A stretch of 64,000 nt of DNA from Litorimonas sp963972195 (GTDB taxonomy: Bacteria; Pseudomonadota; Alphaproteobacteria; Caulobacterales; Maricaulaceae), in contig CAXATH010000001.1 of NCBI GenBank assembly GCA_963972195.1, forward strand, positions 124,001 to 188,000, in the 5' to 3' direction. The notes beneath the pieces were generated by a model. It was not told where the DNA came from. It saw only the letters and a list, made by a program, of their open reading frames with translations, and searched no databases. Below, in pieces: positions 34,162-42,989 of this stretch. Both the position numbers and the translations under genes were made by a program. How positions within the stretch are numbered: position 1 is the stretch's first letter; each line of letters opens with the position of its first letter.

Positions 34162-35070
34162 TTATTCCGGCGCATCATAGCTTTGAACGGTTTTAGAAAT
34201 GGCCTCAACCATGGGGGTGGGATTCGAAACCAAGTCGTTACTTTGCCAGTGCTCATAACGGAACTCAGCCAGTTTTCCTAGAGACAAGTGCCCTATAGAA
34301 AACAGTCGTAAAGTCAAAGTCGTAATAGCGGCGATGGGATAAAGTATAAACAGGGGAACCGGAAAAGCCCGCACCGACCTGTTAAATGCGGCCTCTCCAT
34401 ACTTGGCCAGCTCCGGCATGCTTAAGGCTTTGGCAGTTGCGGGGGAAACTGACTTGTTGTCATACTCTCCCTTCATAGCTCTTGCTATCAAGTCGTCTAC
34501 CAAGTCATGAACGTAAACCATAGCCACGGATCGGGTTTTCCAACCTCGACCGCCTGCGACCGGCAAGAAACCCCGTTTCATTAAATCGAATATTGGCTTT
34601 GTCGCTTTATCGCCCGGGCCAAAAACCGCGGGCGCGCGAATCACCGCTAGTTTTCCAGAAAATTCAGATTTTACAGCCCGCTCGCCTAATCCCTTCGACC
34701 TCGCGTAGAAACTTAATCCCGGCTCTCGGGCGGTCATCGATGAAAGCAGTATCACGCGAGGTACGTTCGCGTTCTCCGCAGCCTCGGCGACGGCCCTTGC
34801 TCCCTCCACATTGACGGATAAAAAATGGGCCCAAGTCGGGGCCTTCACCAAACCGGCTAGGTGAATGACGCAATCTGCATCCTTGGCCCAGCCTGTTAAA
34901 TCCCCAGAAAGGTCGCCTGCGATCACTTCAAGATTTTTATCTGAGAAATCTGCAAGGGCGGCAGGACGGCGCGCCAACGCCTTGACCATATAGCCACAAT
35001 CCAAAAGGCCTCTGAGAAGATGTCGTCCAAGAAACCCCGTTGCGCCGGTGAGCGCAATAATTTGAGGCAT
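34162..35070 (-). CDS. cerR: NAD(P)-dependent reductase of ceramide synthesis (CerR-like extended SDR)
   Basis: A 302-residue extended short-chain dehydrogenase with the nucleotide loop TGATGFLGRHLL (Gly9, Gly12, Gly15), the active-site pair Tyr122 and Lys126 (SFYARSKGLGE) and the preceding SS of the catalytic triad. The homologue in Caulobacter reduces the ketone of the oxidised ceramide backbone; N-acylation comes before reduction in that bacterial route. It lies between acpR and the acyl-ACP synthetase. An epimerase role is possible on motifs alone, but context favours the reductase. Confidence 0.82.
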   Translation of the reverse strand: MPQIIALTGATGFLGRHLLRGLLDCGYMVKALARRPAALADFSDKNLEVIAGDLSGDLTGWAKDADCVIHLAGLVKAPTWAHFLSVNVEGARAVAEAAENANVPRVILLSSMTAREPGLSFYARSKGLGERAVKSEFSGKLAVIRAPAVFGPGDKATKPIFDLMKRGFLPVAGGRGWKTRSVAMVYVHDLVDDLIARAMKGEYDNKSVSPATAKALSMPELAKYGEAAFNRSVRAFPVPLFILYPIAAITTLTLRLFSIGHLSLGKLAEFRYEHWQSNDLVSNPTPMVEAISKTVQSYDAPE

Positions 35071-35076
35071 TACGCG

Positions 35077-36861
35077 CTAAGTCTCGGACTGGACAACACG
35101 GATAGACTCCGCGTTCTGAAGATCAATAATTCCGCCGGACGCAAATTTTTCCTTCACCCGGGCACGGGATAATTTCCCGGAACTGGTCACAATCATTGTG
35201 GATTTAGGGACAAGCTGAAGTCTAACGGGGACGCCGACTTCCAAGCGAATTGCCGCTGTGACAGCCTTGAAAATTTCATCAAGAAGGCTCTGGTCGCGTG
35301 TCCGGCATTCCAGCAGAAGCATGATTTGCTTCTCATCCCCTGCCCCGCCAATCGCAAAAGCACAAGCGCGCCCGCACCGATGCGGTGCGGCCGCTTGAGC
35401 CGCCCATTCAATATCCTGTGGCCAAATATTCCGGCCATGCCATAGAATTAGGTCTTTTGAACGGCCTGTTACGACCAATTGGTCATCCAGCCAGTAGCCA
35501 AGATCGCCTGTATCCAGCCACCCTTCTTTGGTGAAAGCGGCTTCCGTAGCCTGAGAATTTCGAAAGTAACCTGGCGAAACACTTGGGCCTCTAAGACAAA
35601 TCCGTCCAACTTTCGACCCGGTTAAAACATTGTTTTTTATGTCGCGAATTTCAATTTCATGATCCGGCAACACAGTGCCGCAGGCGACAAATGTCCGGCG
35701 GGCCGCAGCCGGCGTAAGTTCGGAAGCCGTGACAGCTTCGGTCGTGCGCTCATAACGGTCCATATCAATGGTATGTTTTTTCAAGCCTTGGCCCAAAGGT
35801 GCAAAGCTTGCCGCCAATGTTGTTTCAGCCAAACCATAGCTCGGAGTGAAAGCGCCCCGTTTGAAACCCATAGGCTCAAACAGGTCTTCAAATTCAGTTA
35901 GAGGCTCAGGACGCACCATATCTCCACCGATACCGGCCGCGCGCCAGCTCGAAAGGTCAAGCTCCCTGTCTTCGCGCCAACGCCGCACGCAGAGTTCATA
36001 GCCAAATGTAGGAGAATAGGACAATGTACCCTTATGGTCGTTAATAAGCTGAAGCCATGTGATCGGGCGGCGCGTAAAATCCTGAGGATCAATGTAATCG
36101 ACAGTGAGTTGGCTCATCATAGGCGCGAGCATGAAGCCGATAAGGCCCATATCATGGTAAAGTGGCAACCAGCTGGTCGCACGGTCGGTCTCGTTAATCT
36201 TCAAACCATGTCTCGTGATAGCGTGACAGTTCGCCGAAACCGTTGACTGAGTGCCAATAATACCTTTTGGAGAACTGGAGCTGCCGGAAGAATACTGAAT
36301 GTAACACAGGTCCTCGCTGTTGAACTTACGCAGCTTATCTCCTTTTGGAAGCGCCTCGACATCGCCAAAGGTCAGAACCGGTATAGCCTGATCGTTCAAG
36401 GCTGAGCTCATAATGGGTTCCATGGACTCAGGCGTAAATAGCGCGTGGAAGTCTCCGGTATCAGCCATTCGCTGCAGCTGTCTTTCATAACTCCCGCGCC
36501 CGCCCAAGGTCACAGGCAGCGGTAGCGGGGCCGGAACCAGGCCCGCATATTGGCAAGCAAAAAATAGAACAGCAAACTCAGGGGTAGAGACCGCAGCCAA
36601 TCCAATCCTTGAATTTTTAGGGGCAAATTTTACGAGACGATAAGCCAGTTCGATAGAGCGCTCTCGAAGCTCTCTATAACTCAAAACTGTTTTTAGAACG
36701 GCTTTCCCGTCAAAATAATTTAGACCGGTATTGCCTTCGGCTGCATAATCCAGCCCATCACACAATGTCGCGAAGTCACTGTGCCGAATTGGCTGACCGC
36801 GATGAGTAGGTGTTGGAGAAAGGTCATTGGCGGCAGGTGCGCGCGCTGTGGTATCTGTCAT
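35077..36861 (-). CDS. Fatty acyl-AMP ligase / acyl-ACP synthetase of the ceramide operon
   Basis: A 594-residue ANL-family enzyme that activates a fatty acid with ATP and loads the acyl group onto the neighbouring acyl carrier protein. It has the P-loop YIQYSSGSSSSPKGI near residue 190, TSWLPLYHDMGLIG (a FAAL hallmark), GYFRNSQATE, DTGDLGYWLDDQLVVTGR and the C-terminal KDLILWHGRNIWPQDIE; the late catalytic lysine lies in SSGKLSRARVK. It is first in the operon acyl-ACP synthetase-cerR-acpR-spt and has GGAAAAG before the ATG. The 253 bases upstream hold candidate control sites listed separately. Confidence 0.88.
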   Translation of the reverse strand: MTDTTARAPAANDLSPTPTHRGQPIRHSDFATLCDGLDYAAEGNTGLNYFDGKAVLKTVLSYRELRERSIELAYRLVKFAPKNSRIGLAAVSTPEFAVLFFACQYAGLVPAPLPLPVTLGGRGSYERQLQRMADTGDFHALFTPESMEPIMSSALNDQAIPVLTFGDVEALPKGDKLRKFNSEDLCYIQYSSGSSSSPKGIIGTQSTVSANCHAITRHGLKINETDRATSWLPLYHDMGLIGFMLAPMMSQLTVDYIDPQDFTRRPITWLQLINDHKGTLSYSPTFGYELCVRRWREDRELDLSSWRAAGIGGDMVRPEPLTEFEDLFEPMGFKRGAFTPSYGLAETTLAASFAPLGQGLKKHTIDMDRYERTTEAVTASELTPAAARRTFVACGTVLPDHEIEIRDIKNNVLTGSKVGRICLRGPSVSPGYFRNSQATEAAFTKEGWLDTGDLGYWLDDQLVVTGRSKDLILWHGRNIWPQDIEWAAQAAAPHRCGRACAFAIGGAGDEKQIMLLLECRTRDQSLLDEIFKAVTAAIRLEVGVPVRLQLVPKSTMIVTSSGKLSRARVKEKFASGGIIDLQNAESIRVVQSET

Positions 36862-36927
36862 ATTCTTTTCCGCTTTTAACGCGCTTTGTTCTCTACAGGA
36901 ACATTCAAGGTCGCTTCGTCAAAAAAC

Positions 36928-36948
36928 TGTCAATAAGGGTTTGACCCT
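36928..36948 (-). promoter_or_regulatory. Candidate promoter box and operator of the ceramide operon
   Basis: On the minus strand a TTGACA (36928-36933), a good match to a -35 box, lies about 70 bases before the acyl-ACP synthetase start. No clear -10 was found at the right distance. Directly upstream is an AGGGT-TTG-ACCCT dyad (36936-36948; a near-palindrome ATAAGGGTTTGACCCTAT), which could be an operator. All inferred from pattern only. Confidence 0.35.
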
Positions 36949-37008
36949 ATGAGGTAAATATCTCCCTAACACACCCATAAACAGCAGTTTCTCACGCTTT
37001 GATACAAA

Positions 37009-37026
37009 TTGTGACATAACTGTAAC
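37009..37026 (+). promoter_or_regulatory. Pho-box-like direct repeat upstream of the ceramide operon
   Basis: TTGTGACATAACTGTAAC consists of two half-sites, TTGTGAC and CTGTAAC, separated by ATAA, i.e. an 11-base period. Against the classical 18-base Pho-box consensus (CTGTCATAWAWCTGTMAY) it matches at 15 positions by hand, with the second half perfect. It lies in the 253-base gap between ycgN and the ceramide operon. The direct repeat is on the plus strand whereas the operon is on the minus strand, which weakens the case. An inverted CCCGAA/TTCGGG hairpin lies beyond it at 37056-37071. Confidence 0.35.
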
Positions 37027-37114
37027 ATAAAAAACACAGTTTTTCGTCAGATACTCCCGAAATCATTCGGGCCTAACTACCACGTTAATGACGATATTAA
37101 GATTTTTCGGGCGT

Positions 37115-37606
37115 TCATTGTGAGGCAGAATCAAGCTTCTTGGTATGGTCAGGCTCACCGGGCCATACGACAATCCGACGAGGTAGTTCTTCATCTGAGA
37201 CGTCGGCTTCGCTTTCAACCTGATCCCGGACGCTCATTCCTGCTTCATGTATAGTTTCCCGGGAACCGGACACCAGATGATGCCATTCAGGTAAATCTTC
37301 CCCCCTCGAAACAAGACGATAGGCACAGGTTTCCGGCATCCAATGAAGCTGATCAACCGTTGCCGCCGTCAGCGTAACGCAATCGGGAACGATAGACTTG
37401 CGATTCGGGTAATCCTTGCAGGCACATGTCGAGGGATTGAATAGATGACAGGAAACATCGGTCACGTAAACAGAGCCGTCATCTTCATCCTCCAGGCGGA
37501 TGCAACAACACTTTCCGCAGCCATCACAGAGACTTTCCCACTGCTTTCGGCTCAATTCGGCCATATTTTTGGTTTTCCAAAAGGGAAGATTTGATTTAGC
37601 AACCAT
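37115..37606 (-). CDS. ycgN: YcgN/UPF0260 family cysteine-cluster protein
   Basis: A 163-residue cytosolic protein with the UPF0260 layout: LPFWKTKNMAEL, then LCDGCGKCCCIRLED, DVSCHLFNPSTCACKDYPNR and IVPDCVTL. This set of eight or more cysteines looks able to hold metal or an Fe-S cluster. The function is unknown in all species I know. The start at 37606 keeps the conserved 'PFW' N-terminus. It is divergent from the class A PBP gene with only 18 bases between the two ATGs, so their promoters must lie inside one another's coding ends. Confidence 0.9.
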   Translation of the reverse strand: MVAKSNLPFWKTKNMAELSRKQWESLCDGCGKCCCIRLEDEDDGSVYVTDVSCHLFNPSTCACKDYPNRKSIVPDCVTLTAATVDQLHWMPETCAYRLVSRGEDLPEWHHLVSGSRETIHEAGMSVRDQVESEADVSDEELPRRIVVWPGEPDHTKKLDSASQ

Positions 37607-37624
37607 TCAGGCCCCTTACACTAT

Positions 37625-39625
37625 ATGGAAGATATGCCAACCTACCGCGCAGACATTAACGTCGCGAACGACAATCGCCAGCGTCGCAAACGTAATATCT
37701 GGCTAGTCGTCTTAGCGGTCATTTGCGTCCTTATGACCGCGTCATATTTACAGGCCCGTCATTATTTTCTCGATGGTCTTCCTAAGTTGCCGGATAAAGC
37801 AACAATGTGGGAACTGAATTTAAAACCCAACATCACGCTTCTAGACAAAGACGGACAAGTTATTGGACATCGTGGCCCCTATATCGGAGAGCCTCTCAAG
37901 CTCGATGAGCTCTCCCGATACACGGCCAATGCGTTTCTCGCGATTGAAGATGAACGGTTTTATCAACATACAGGGATTGATAACAAAGCCATACTTCGTG
38001 CGCTGCTTACTAACACTTCTACGGGCGAAAAGTCTCAGGGCGCCTCAACCCTCACCCAGCAGCTGGTCAAAAATATGGTTCTCTCGCCCGAGAAGACCTA
38101 CCGGCGCAAAGTGCAGGAAATGCTTCTTGCCCAGGACATGGAAGCCCAGTTGAGCAAGCCGGAAATCCTTGAACTCTACATAAATCGAATCAATCTCGGG
38201 CCCCAAGTTTTTGGAATTGAAGCGGCTTCTCAAAAATACTTTGGCCATAGCGCGCGCACTTTGAGCCTTTCGGAAGCCGCCCTCTTGGCCGCTTTGCCGA
38301 AAGCGCCAAGCCGGTACGATCCCACCAGAAATTTCGAAGGTGCCCTCTCCCGTTCGCATTTGGTTTTGCAGCGTATGACAGCAAATGGGTTCATTACACC
38401 GGAGCAAGAAGTAGCGGCCCGCAAATCACCTCCTGTTATTGTAGTCGACGCGGAGCCCCTTCTCGATCCGGACGTGATTGGGTATGTTTTCGACTTGGTT
38501 ACCGAACGGGCGAATGAACTCATCGGCGAGAGGAGACAGGACCTGATTGTGCAGACAACTCTCGACACTCAACGACAAAAACAAGCTGATGCGGCCATGA
38601 AGAAAGTTCTGGAGGCATCAGGCAAAGCCAAGAACATTAGCGAAGGGGCCCTTGTCAGCATTGAGAACGAAACAGGCGCCGTTCGCGCTTTGGTCGGTGG
38701 CCGGGACTACGCGACTTCGAAGTTCAACCGCGCCAGCCAAGCCAAGCGGCAGCCTGGTTCCGCGTTCAAAAGCATTGTTTACGCCGCCGCGATGGAAGAA
38801 GGGTTTACGCCCGGCACGATTCGTATCGACCAACCTATAGAAATCAAAGGATGGGCTCCGGAGAATTATACGCGCCGTTATCGCGGCCCTATGACTTTGA
38901 GAGAAGCCCTTAAATTGTCCATTAACACGGTAGCGGCTCAGGTCGGCTCTGAAATCGGGCCGACCAAAGTCGTTAGTACGGCCAAGCGCTTCGGAATAAA
39001 ATCCGAAATGCGACCGGAGTATTCAATTGCACTAGGAACGTCGGAAGTTAATCTTCTAGAGTTGACCACGTCTTATTCTGTTTTTGCCAATGAAGGGCAC
39101 CTCAAGCCTTCCTATTTCATTACTGAAATCACTGATACCGCCAAACGCTCAATTTATACGCGCCGAGAGGCTCAACCCACTCGCGCCTACGCTGTTCCGT
39201 ATTCTCGGCAAATGACAGGCATGCTTCGGGACGTCGTCGATTCCGGCACTGGCTACGGCGCGAAATTGGGCAACCGTCCTGCCGCCGGAAAAACGGGAAC
39301 TTCGCAAGATTACCGCGACGCCTGGTTTGTCGGCTTCACCGCTCAATACACCACCGGGATTTGGATGGGCAATGACGACAATAGCCCGACCCAAAAAGTG
39401 ACAGGTGGGCTTCTGCCAGTCGATGCCTGGAAGGCTTTCATGCTCGACGCTCACAAGGGCCTCAAGATAAGGCCTCTCCCAGCGCCGGACCCCACACCGG
39501 ATGACCCGCGCATCCAAAGGCAGGTTGCGTTTTACGAATCGCTCTCTCAGGCCTTAGAAAGAGAGCGAAATATGGCCAATGGCGTCTCGCCCTCCTCTGG
39601 CCAGTTTTCAACGGCTGGCCGATAG
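37625..39625 (+). CDS. Class A penicillin-binding protein (PBP1A-type)
   Basis: A 666-residue bifunctional peptidoglycan synthase. A cytoplasmic basic start and one membrane helix (about residues 24-42) precede the GT51 glycosyltransferase domain, with catalytic Glu108 in AIEDERFYQHTG and GASTLTQQLVKN at 139-150. The transpeptidase domain has its nucleophile motif SAFK at 379-382, SIN at 432-434 and KTGT at 556-559. The short C-terminal tail lacks extra domains. It is shorter than E. coli PBP1A and closest in plan to compact alphaproteobacterial members. ATG at 37625 has a weak ribosome site. Confidence 0.93.
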   Translation: MEDMPTYRADINVANDNRQRRKRNIWLVVLAVICVLMTASYLQARHYFLDGLPKLPDKATMWELNLKPNITLLDKDGQVIGHRGPYIGEPLKLDELSRYTANAFLAIEDERFYQHTGIDNKAILRALLTNTSTGEKSQGASTLTQQLVKNMVLSPEKTYRRKVQEMLLAQDMEAQLSKPEILELYINRINLGPQVFGIEAASQKYFGHSARTLSLSEAALLAALPKAPSRYDPTRNFEGALSRSHLVLQRMTANGFITPEQEVAARKSPPVIVVDAEPLLDPDVIGYVFDLVTERANELIGERRQDLIVQTTLDTQRQKQADAAMKKVLEASGKAKNISEGALVSIENETGAVRALVGGRDYATSKFNRASQAKRQPGSAFKSIVYAAAMEEGFTPGTIRIDQPIEIKGWAPENYTRRYRGPMTLREALKLSINTVAAQVGSEIGPTKVVSTAKRFGIKSEMRPEYSIALGTSEVNLLELTTSYSVFANEGHLKPSYFITEITDTAKRSIYTRREAQPTRAYAVPYSRQMTGMLRDVVDSGTGYGAKLGNRPAAGKTGTSQDYRDAWFVGFTAQYTTGIWMGNDDNSPTQKVTGGLLPVDAWKAFMLDAHKGLKIRPLPAPDPTPDDPRIQRQVAFYESLSQALERERNMANGVSPSSGQFSTAGR

Positions 39626-39716
39626 GCCTTTTTCCTTTCTGATAATTAATCCCCATCCTAACGCTTAGGTAAAGATTTAACTGTTATCTTGGCTTTTCAG
39701 AGCAGGGAGATTGGGT

Positions 39717-40433
39717 ATGTCTAAAGGCATGAGGGTTAAGCAGTTAATTTTATCTTTGATTTGTTTTTTTGCTCTGAGCGCGCCGGCATTCGCGGTCGAT
39801 AATAAGGTCGGTGACTTTGACGAAGATGATGGCACCTATGCCATCTATCCTGTTTCTACACCCGAAGAATGCTCGGCACTTTGTAAAGCGGATAAAAAAT
39901 GCCGTGGAGCCGTGACTTATCAACCAGATGTTTCCAAACCCGAAGCACAGTGCCGTCTCAATGATGGATTTGGTTCAAATCCTGTATTCCCATCTATTCC
40001 CCCGGAACCTCTTGATGTTGATGTCGCCGTCGCGGATTTGAATGCCTATCGTGCAGAAAATGGGTTGGGCCCGGTCAAGTTAAATAATAAACTCAGTTTG
40101 GCCTCGAAGGTGCACGCTAAGGATCTGGCAAAAGCCGGGATTATCTCCCACACGGGAACAGACGGATCCACTCATGGCGACCGCGTGCAACGGCAAGGAT
40201 ATTATTTCTCGATTGCCGGCGAAAATGTCGCCACAGGCCAAAAAAGCTGGGACGATGTTTTCCAAGCTTGGAAAGACAGCCCAGGTCACAACGAAAATCT
40301 GTTACGAAATGATGTCGTCGACTTCGGTATTGCCCTCGTTTATGAGCCGCATACGACCTATTCCACATATTGGGGCATGGTCGTGGCCAGCCCATTGGAC
40401 GGGAAAACCTATAGATCCGCTGAGGCGCATTAG
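39717..40433 (+). CDS. Secreted PAN/apple-like plus CAP (SCP) domain protein
   Basis: A 238-residue exported protein with a signal peptide (about residues 5-26, cleavage near SAPAFAVD). A PAN/apple-like module with four cysteines follows (ECSALCKADKKCRGAV, then QCRLND). The CAP/SCP domain covers about residues 100-235, with LNAYRAENGL, SHTGTDGSTHGDRV, AGENVATGQKSW, SPGHNENLL and FGIALVYEP; these give the two conserved histidines of the CAP cavity. CAP domains bind lipids or act in the cell envelope or secreted space; the substrate is unknown. AGGGAGA six bases before the ATG supports the start. Confidence 0.85.
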   Translation: MSKGMRVKQLILSLICFFALSAPAFAVDNKVGDFDEDDGTYAIYPVSTPEECSALCKADKKCRGAVTYQPDVSKPEAQCRLNDGFGSNPVFPSIPPEPLDVDVAVADLNAYRAENGLGPVKLNNKLSLASKVHAKDLAKAGIISHTGTDGSTHGDRVQRQGYYFSIAGENVATGQKSWDDVFQAWKDSPGHNENLLRNDVVDFGIALVYEPHTTYSTYWGMVVASPLDGKTYRSAEAH

Positions 40434-40454
40434 AACCGAGAATTTCTAAGTTGG

Positions 40455-40480
40455 CGATAAAAGCGGATTAATACCCGCTT
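40455..40480 (-). terminator. Weak intrinsic terminator at the end of the acyl-CoA dehydrogenase pair
   Basis: On the minus strand AAGCGG and CCGCTT form a six-base-pair stem (loop eight bases) followed by TTTTA. The hairpin loop includes the stop codon of the acyl-CoA dehydrogenase ending at 40468. The stem is short, so efficiency may be low. Confidence 0.4.
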
Positions 40481-41604
40481 GCTTTCGCAAATTCGTCCAA
40501 ATGGTAATTCCCGTCGCCTAATAACTCCTGCAGCACCCGGATGCGTTTTAGGAATAGACCAATATCATATTCATCCGTCATACCGACCCCGCCATGCATT
40601 TGAATGCCTTCGAGCGCGGCGAGCTTGGCCACTTGGCCTAATTTGATTTTCGCCATACCTGCCATCTTGGCCGCATTTTTATCGCCATCATCTTGTGCCG
40701 ATAGAGCCGCAAGCACCGCAGAACGGCAAAGTTCTAGCTCGGAATATAAGTGGGACGCGCGATGTTGAAGGGCTTGAAACTCTCCAATGATTTTGCCGAA
40801 TTGTTTGCGCTCTTTGATATAAGCTACAGTATCTTCGAATGCCTGCGACCCGGCCCCAAGAAGTTCTGCGGATAAAACAGCGCGTCCTGCCCCTAACACT
40901 TTCTCGAGCACGTCTGCGCCCTCACCTTCGACGCCCAACATGGCCTCAGCAGTGACCTCGACGCCGTTGAGTTCAACTCGCCCGGCGTTATGGCTGTCCA
41001 CCATAATTGTGCGTTCTACAGACAGGTTCTCAGCGGTTTTCTCAACAAGGAAAAGACTCAAGCCCTCCCGGTCTCCAGGTTCGCCGCCCGTACGGGCGAC
41101 AACGATATGAGCGTCCGCTACATGCGCGTCGAGCACCATGACCTTACTGCCGGTAATCTTGAAACCGTTTCCAGAGCGTTCCGCACGCGTTTCAGTGCCA
41201 AGCGGATTGTGCTTTGCGCCTTCATCAATTGCAAAAGAGACAATCGCTTCTCCCCCGGCAATTTTTTCCAGCCAGTTTTTTGAGAGGTCGCCGCCGCTAT
41301 TTTTAAGCGCGCTTGCAGAGAGAACCGAAGTCGAGAAGAAAGGCGTCGCGCTCAGATTACGGCCCATTTGTTCGGCCAATAATCCAGCAGCCATCACGCC
41401 CATATCCACGCCGCCTTGATCCTCAGGCACTAAAACGCCGGCAAAGCCCATCTCAGCCATCTCTGACCAGAGCGCTTCAGAATAACCTTTTTCGTCCTGA
41501 CTATCGCGAAGCTTACGAAGTTCGGCAACGGGCGCTTTTTTCTTGAAAAAGCCCTCCGCTGTTTCGCTGAGCATTTTTTCGTCTTCATTTAGGAGGAGTG
41601 CCAT
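40468..41604 (-). CDS. Acyl-CoA dehydrogenase, second subunit of a pair
   Basis: A 378-residue flavoprotein of the acyl-CoA dehydrogenase family. It has the helical N-terminal domain, FKITGSKVMVLDAHVADAH in the middle beta-domain, and a C-terminal helical domain with YIKERKQFGKIIGEFQALQH and GIQMHGGVGMTDEYD. It begins two bases after the stop of another acyl-CoA dehydrogenase; such pairs (as in pimeloyl-CoA or sterol side-chain dehydrogenases) form heterotetramers. Which chain has the catalytic base was not resolved. Likely beta-oxidation of an unusual or branched acyl-CoA. Confidence 0.88.
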   Translation of the reverse strand: MALLLNEDEKMLSETAEGFFKKKAPVAELRKLRDSQDEKGYSEALWSEMAEMGFAGVLVPEDQGGVDMGVMAAGLLAEQMGRNLSATPFFSTSVLSASALKNSGGDLSKNWLEKIAGGEAIVSFAIDEGAKHNPLGTETRAERSGNGFKITGSKVMVLDAHVADAHIVVARTGGEPGDREGLSLFLVEKTAENLSVERTIMVDSHNAGRVELNGVEVTAEAMLGVEGEGADVLEKVLGAGRAVLSAELLGAGSQAFEDTVAYIKERKQFGKIIGEFQALQHRASHLYSELELCRSAVLAALSAQDDGDKNAAKMAGMAKIKLGQVAKLAALEGIQMHGGVGMTDEYDIGLFLKRIRVLQELLGDGNYHLDEFAKASGY

Positions 41605-41606
41605 AG

Positions 41607-42785
41607 TTATGCGCCTGGAAGTTGGAGAATATGTTTGGAAATGATATTGAGCTGAACTTCAGACGTCCCGCCCTCGATGGAATTTGCTTTCGTGCGAAGC
41701 CAGTCCCGGGGGAGTTTACCGCCCTCAGAACGCTCGCCTTCCCATTCCAAACCGTCATAACCAGCCGCGTCCATCATGAGTTCGAAACGGCGCTTATTAA
41801 GTTCCGTCCCGTAATATTTTAGCATGGAGCTGTCCGCGCCGAGCGACGCGCCTGCTTTAGCTTCACTCAGCTTACGCTGCATTGTGAGTTTGAAAGCCCA
41901 TTCGTCAATTTCTGCTTCTGCCAATTTGGTGCGAAGCATGGCGTCGGCAAGCTTGCCGTTTTCAAGACCGATCGAGGCTGCTGCGATTTCATGAAGCGGA
42001 CGCGTCACGCCCTCTCCTGAGCCGCCGATCATTTCGCGCTCATGGGTTAACAAATATTTAGCAATAGACCACCCTTTACCAACTTCGCCGACCAATTGAT
42101 CTTTCGGCACTTTGACATCCTCAAAGAATGTTTCGCAAAAAGCTGATTTTCCTGAAATGAGCGAGATGGGACGCGCGTCAACGCCTTCGCTCTCCATATC
42201 GAACAAAAGAAAAGAAATGCCATCATGTTTGCGGCCTGAATTATCTGTTCGCACCAAGCAGAAAATCCAGTCTGATTTATCCGCATAAGAGGTCCAGACT
42301 TTCTGGCCATTGACCAGATAGTGATCTCCTTTGTCCTCGGCCTTGGTCGCGAGCGAAGCCAAATCAGACCCCGCATTAGGTTCTGAATATCCCTGACACC
42401 AACGAATTTCTCCTCGCGCGATTTTCGGTAGATGTTCTTTCTTTTGCGCTTCGTTTCCGAATTTCAATAACGCCGGGCCGAGCATCCAAATACCGAAACT
42501 GGATAAAGGGATGCGCGCGCCAATCCGAGCCATTTCCTTGCGCAAGACGGCTTCCTCTGCGCGGCTAAGGCCTGCACCGCCATATTCCTTCGGCCATGTC
42601 GGTGTTGTCCAGCCTTTGGCCACCATTCGCTCTAGCCAAATCTGCTGTGCCTCGCTTTGGAAGGTCCAGTGACGACCGCCCCAACAGGCGTCATCTTCGG
42701 TCTTCATGGGCTTTCGCATTTCCTTTGGACAGTTTTCTTCAAGCCATGACCGGGCTTCAAGTTTAAAGGTTTCAAGATCAGACAT
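41607..42785 (-). CDS. Acyl-CoA dehydrogenase, first subunit of a pair
   Basis: A 392-residue acyl-CoA dehydrogenase with the FAD/substrate motif CQGYSEPNAGSDLASL at about residue 130, LVNGQKVWTSYADKSDW in the middle domain, and the C-terminal SIEGGTSEVQLNIISKHIL. The N-terminal part AYGG-like WPKEYGGAGLSRAEEAVL matches the large chain of PimC/PimD-type pairs. The ATG at 42785 is preferred: a GTG two codons upstream lies too close to the GAGG site. First gene of the pair, with a 204-base leader region that shows no clear structure. Confidence 0.88.
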   Translation of the reverse strand: MSDLETFKLEARSWLEENCPKEMRKPMKTEDDACWGGRHWTFQSEAQQIWLERMVAKGWTTPTWPKEYGGAGLSRAEEAVLRKEMARIGARIPLSSFGIWMLGPALLKFGNEAQKKEHLPKIARGEIRWCQGYSEPNAGSDLASLATKAEDKGDHYLVNGQKVWTSYADKSDWIFCLVRTDNSGRKHDGISFLLFDMESEGVDARPISLISGKSAFCETFFEDVKVPKDQLVGEVGKGWSIAKYLLTHEREMIGGSGEGVTRPLHEIAAASIGLENGKLADAMLRTKLAEAEIDEWAFKLTMQRKLSEAKAGASLGADSSMLKYYGTELNKRRFELMMDAAGYDGLEWEGERSEGGKLPRDWLRTKANSIEGGTSEVQLNIISKHILQLPGA

Positions 42786-42989
42786 AATCACGCCTCAACA
42801 ACAAGGGTTGGTCGGCTAAATTTTGAACAGCCGCACAGGTAAGTAGCCTATGTCTAGACGGCACGATTCAATTTGACCACCAGACGAAAGTGCATAATCG
42901 CCCTTCTCAGGACGAATAAGGCATCTAAATCTGGTGTGAGATTAAAGTTCTAAAGCTTAAATCTTGATCCTGTTGAGCAAAAATTTGAT

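Noticed and set aside
39604..39640. GGCC-GATA-GGCC hairpin with TTTTT at the end of the PBP gene
   Set aside because: The stem is only four base pairs and overlaps the stop region; too weak to call a terminator.
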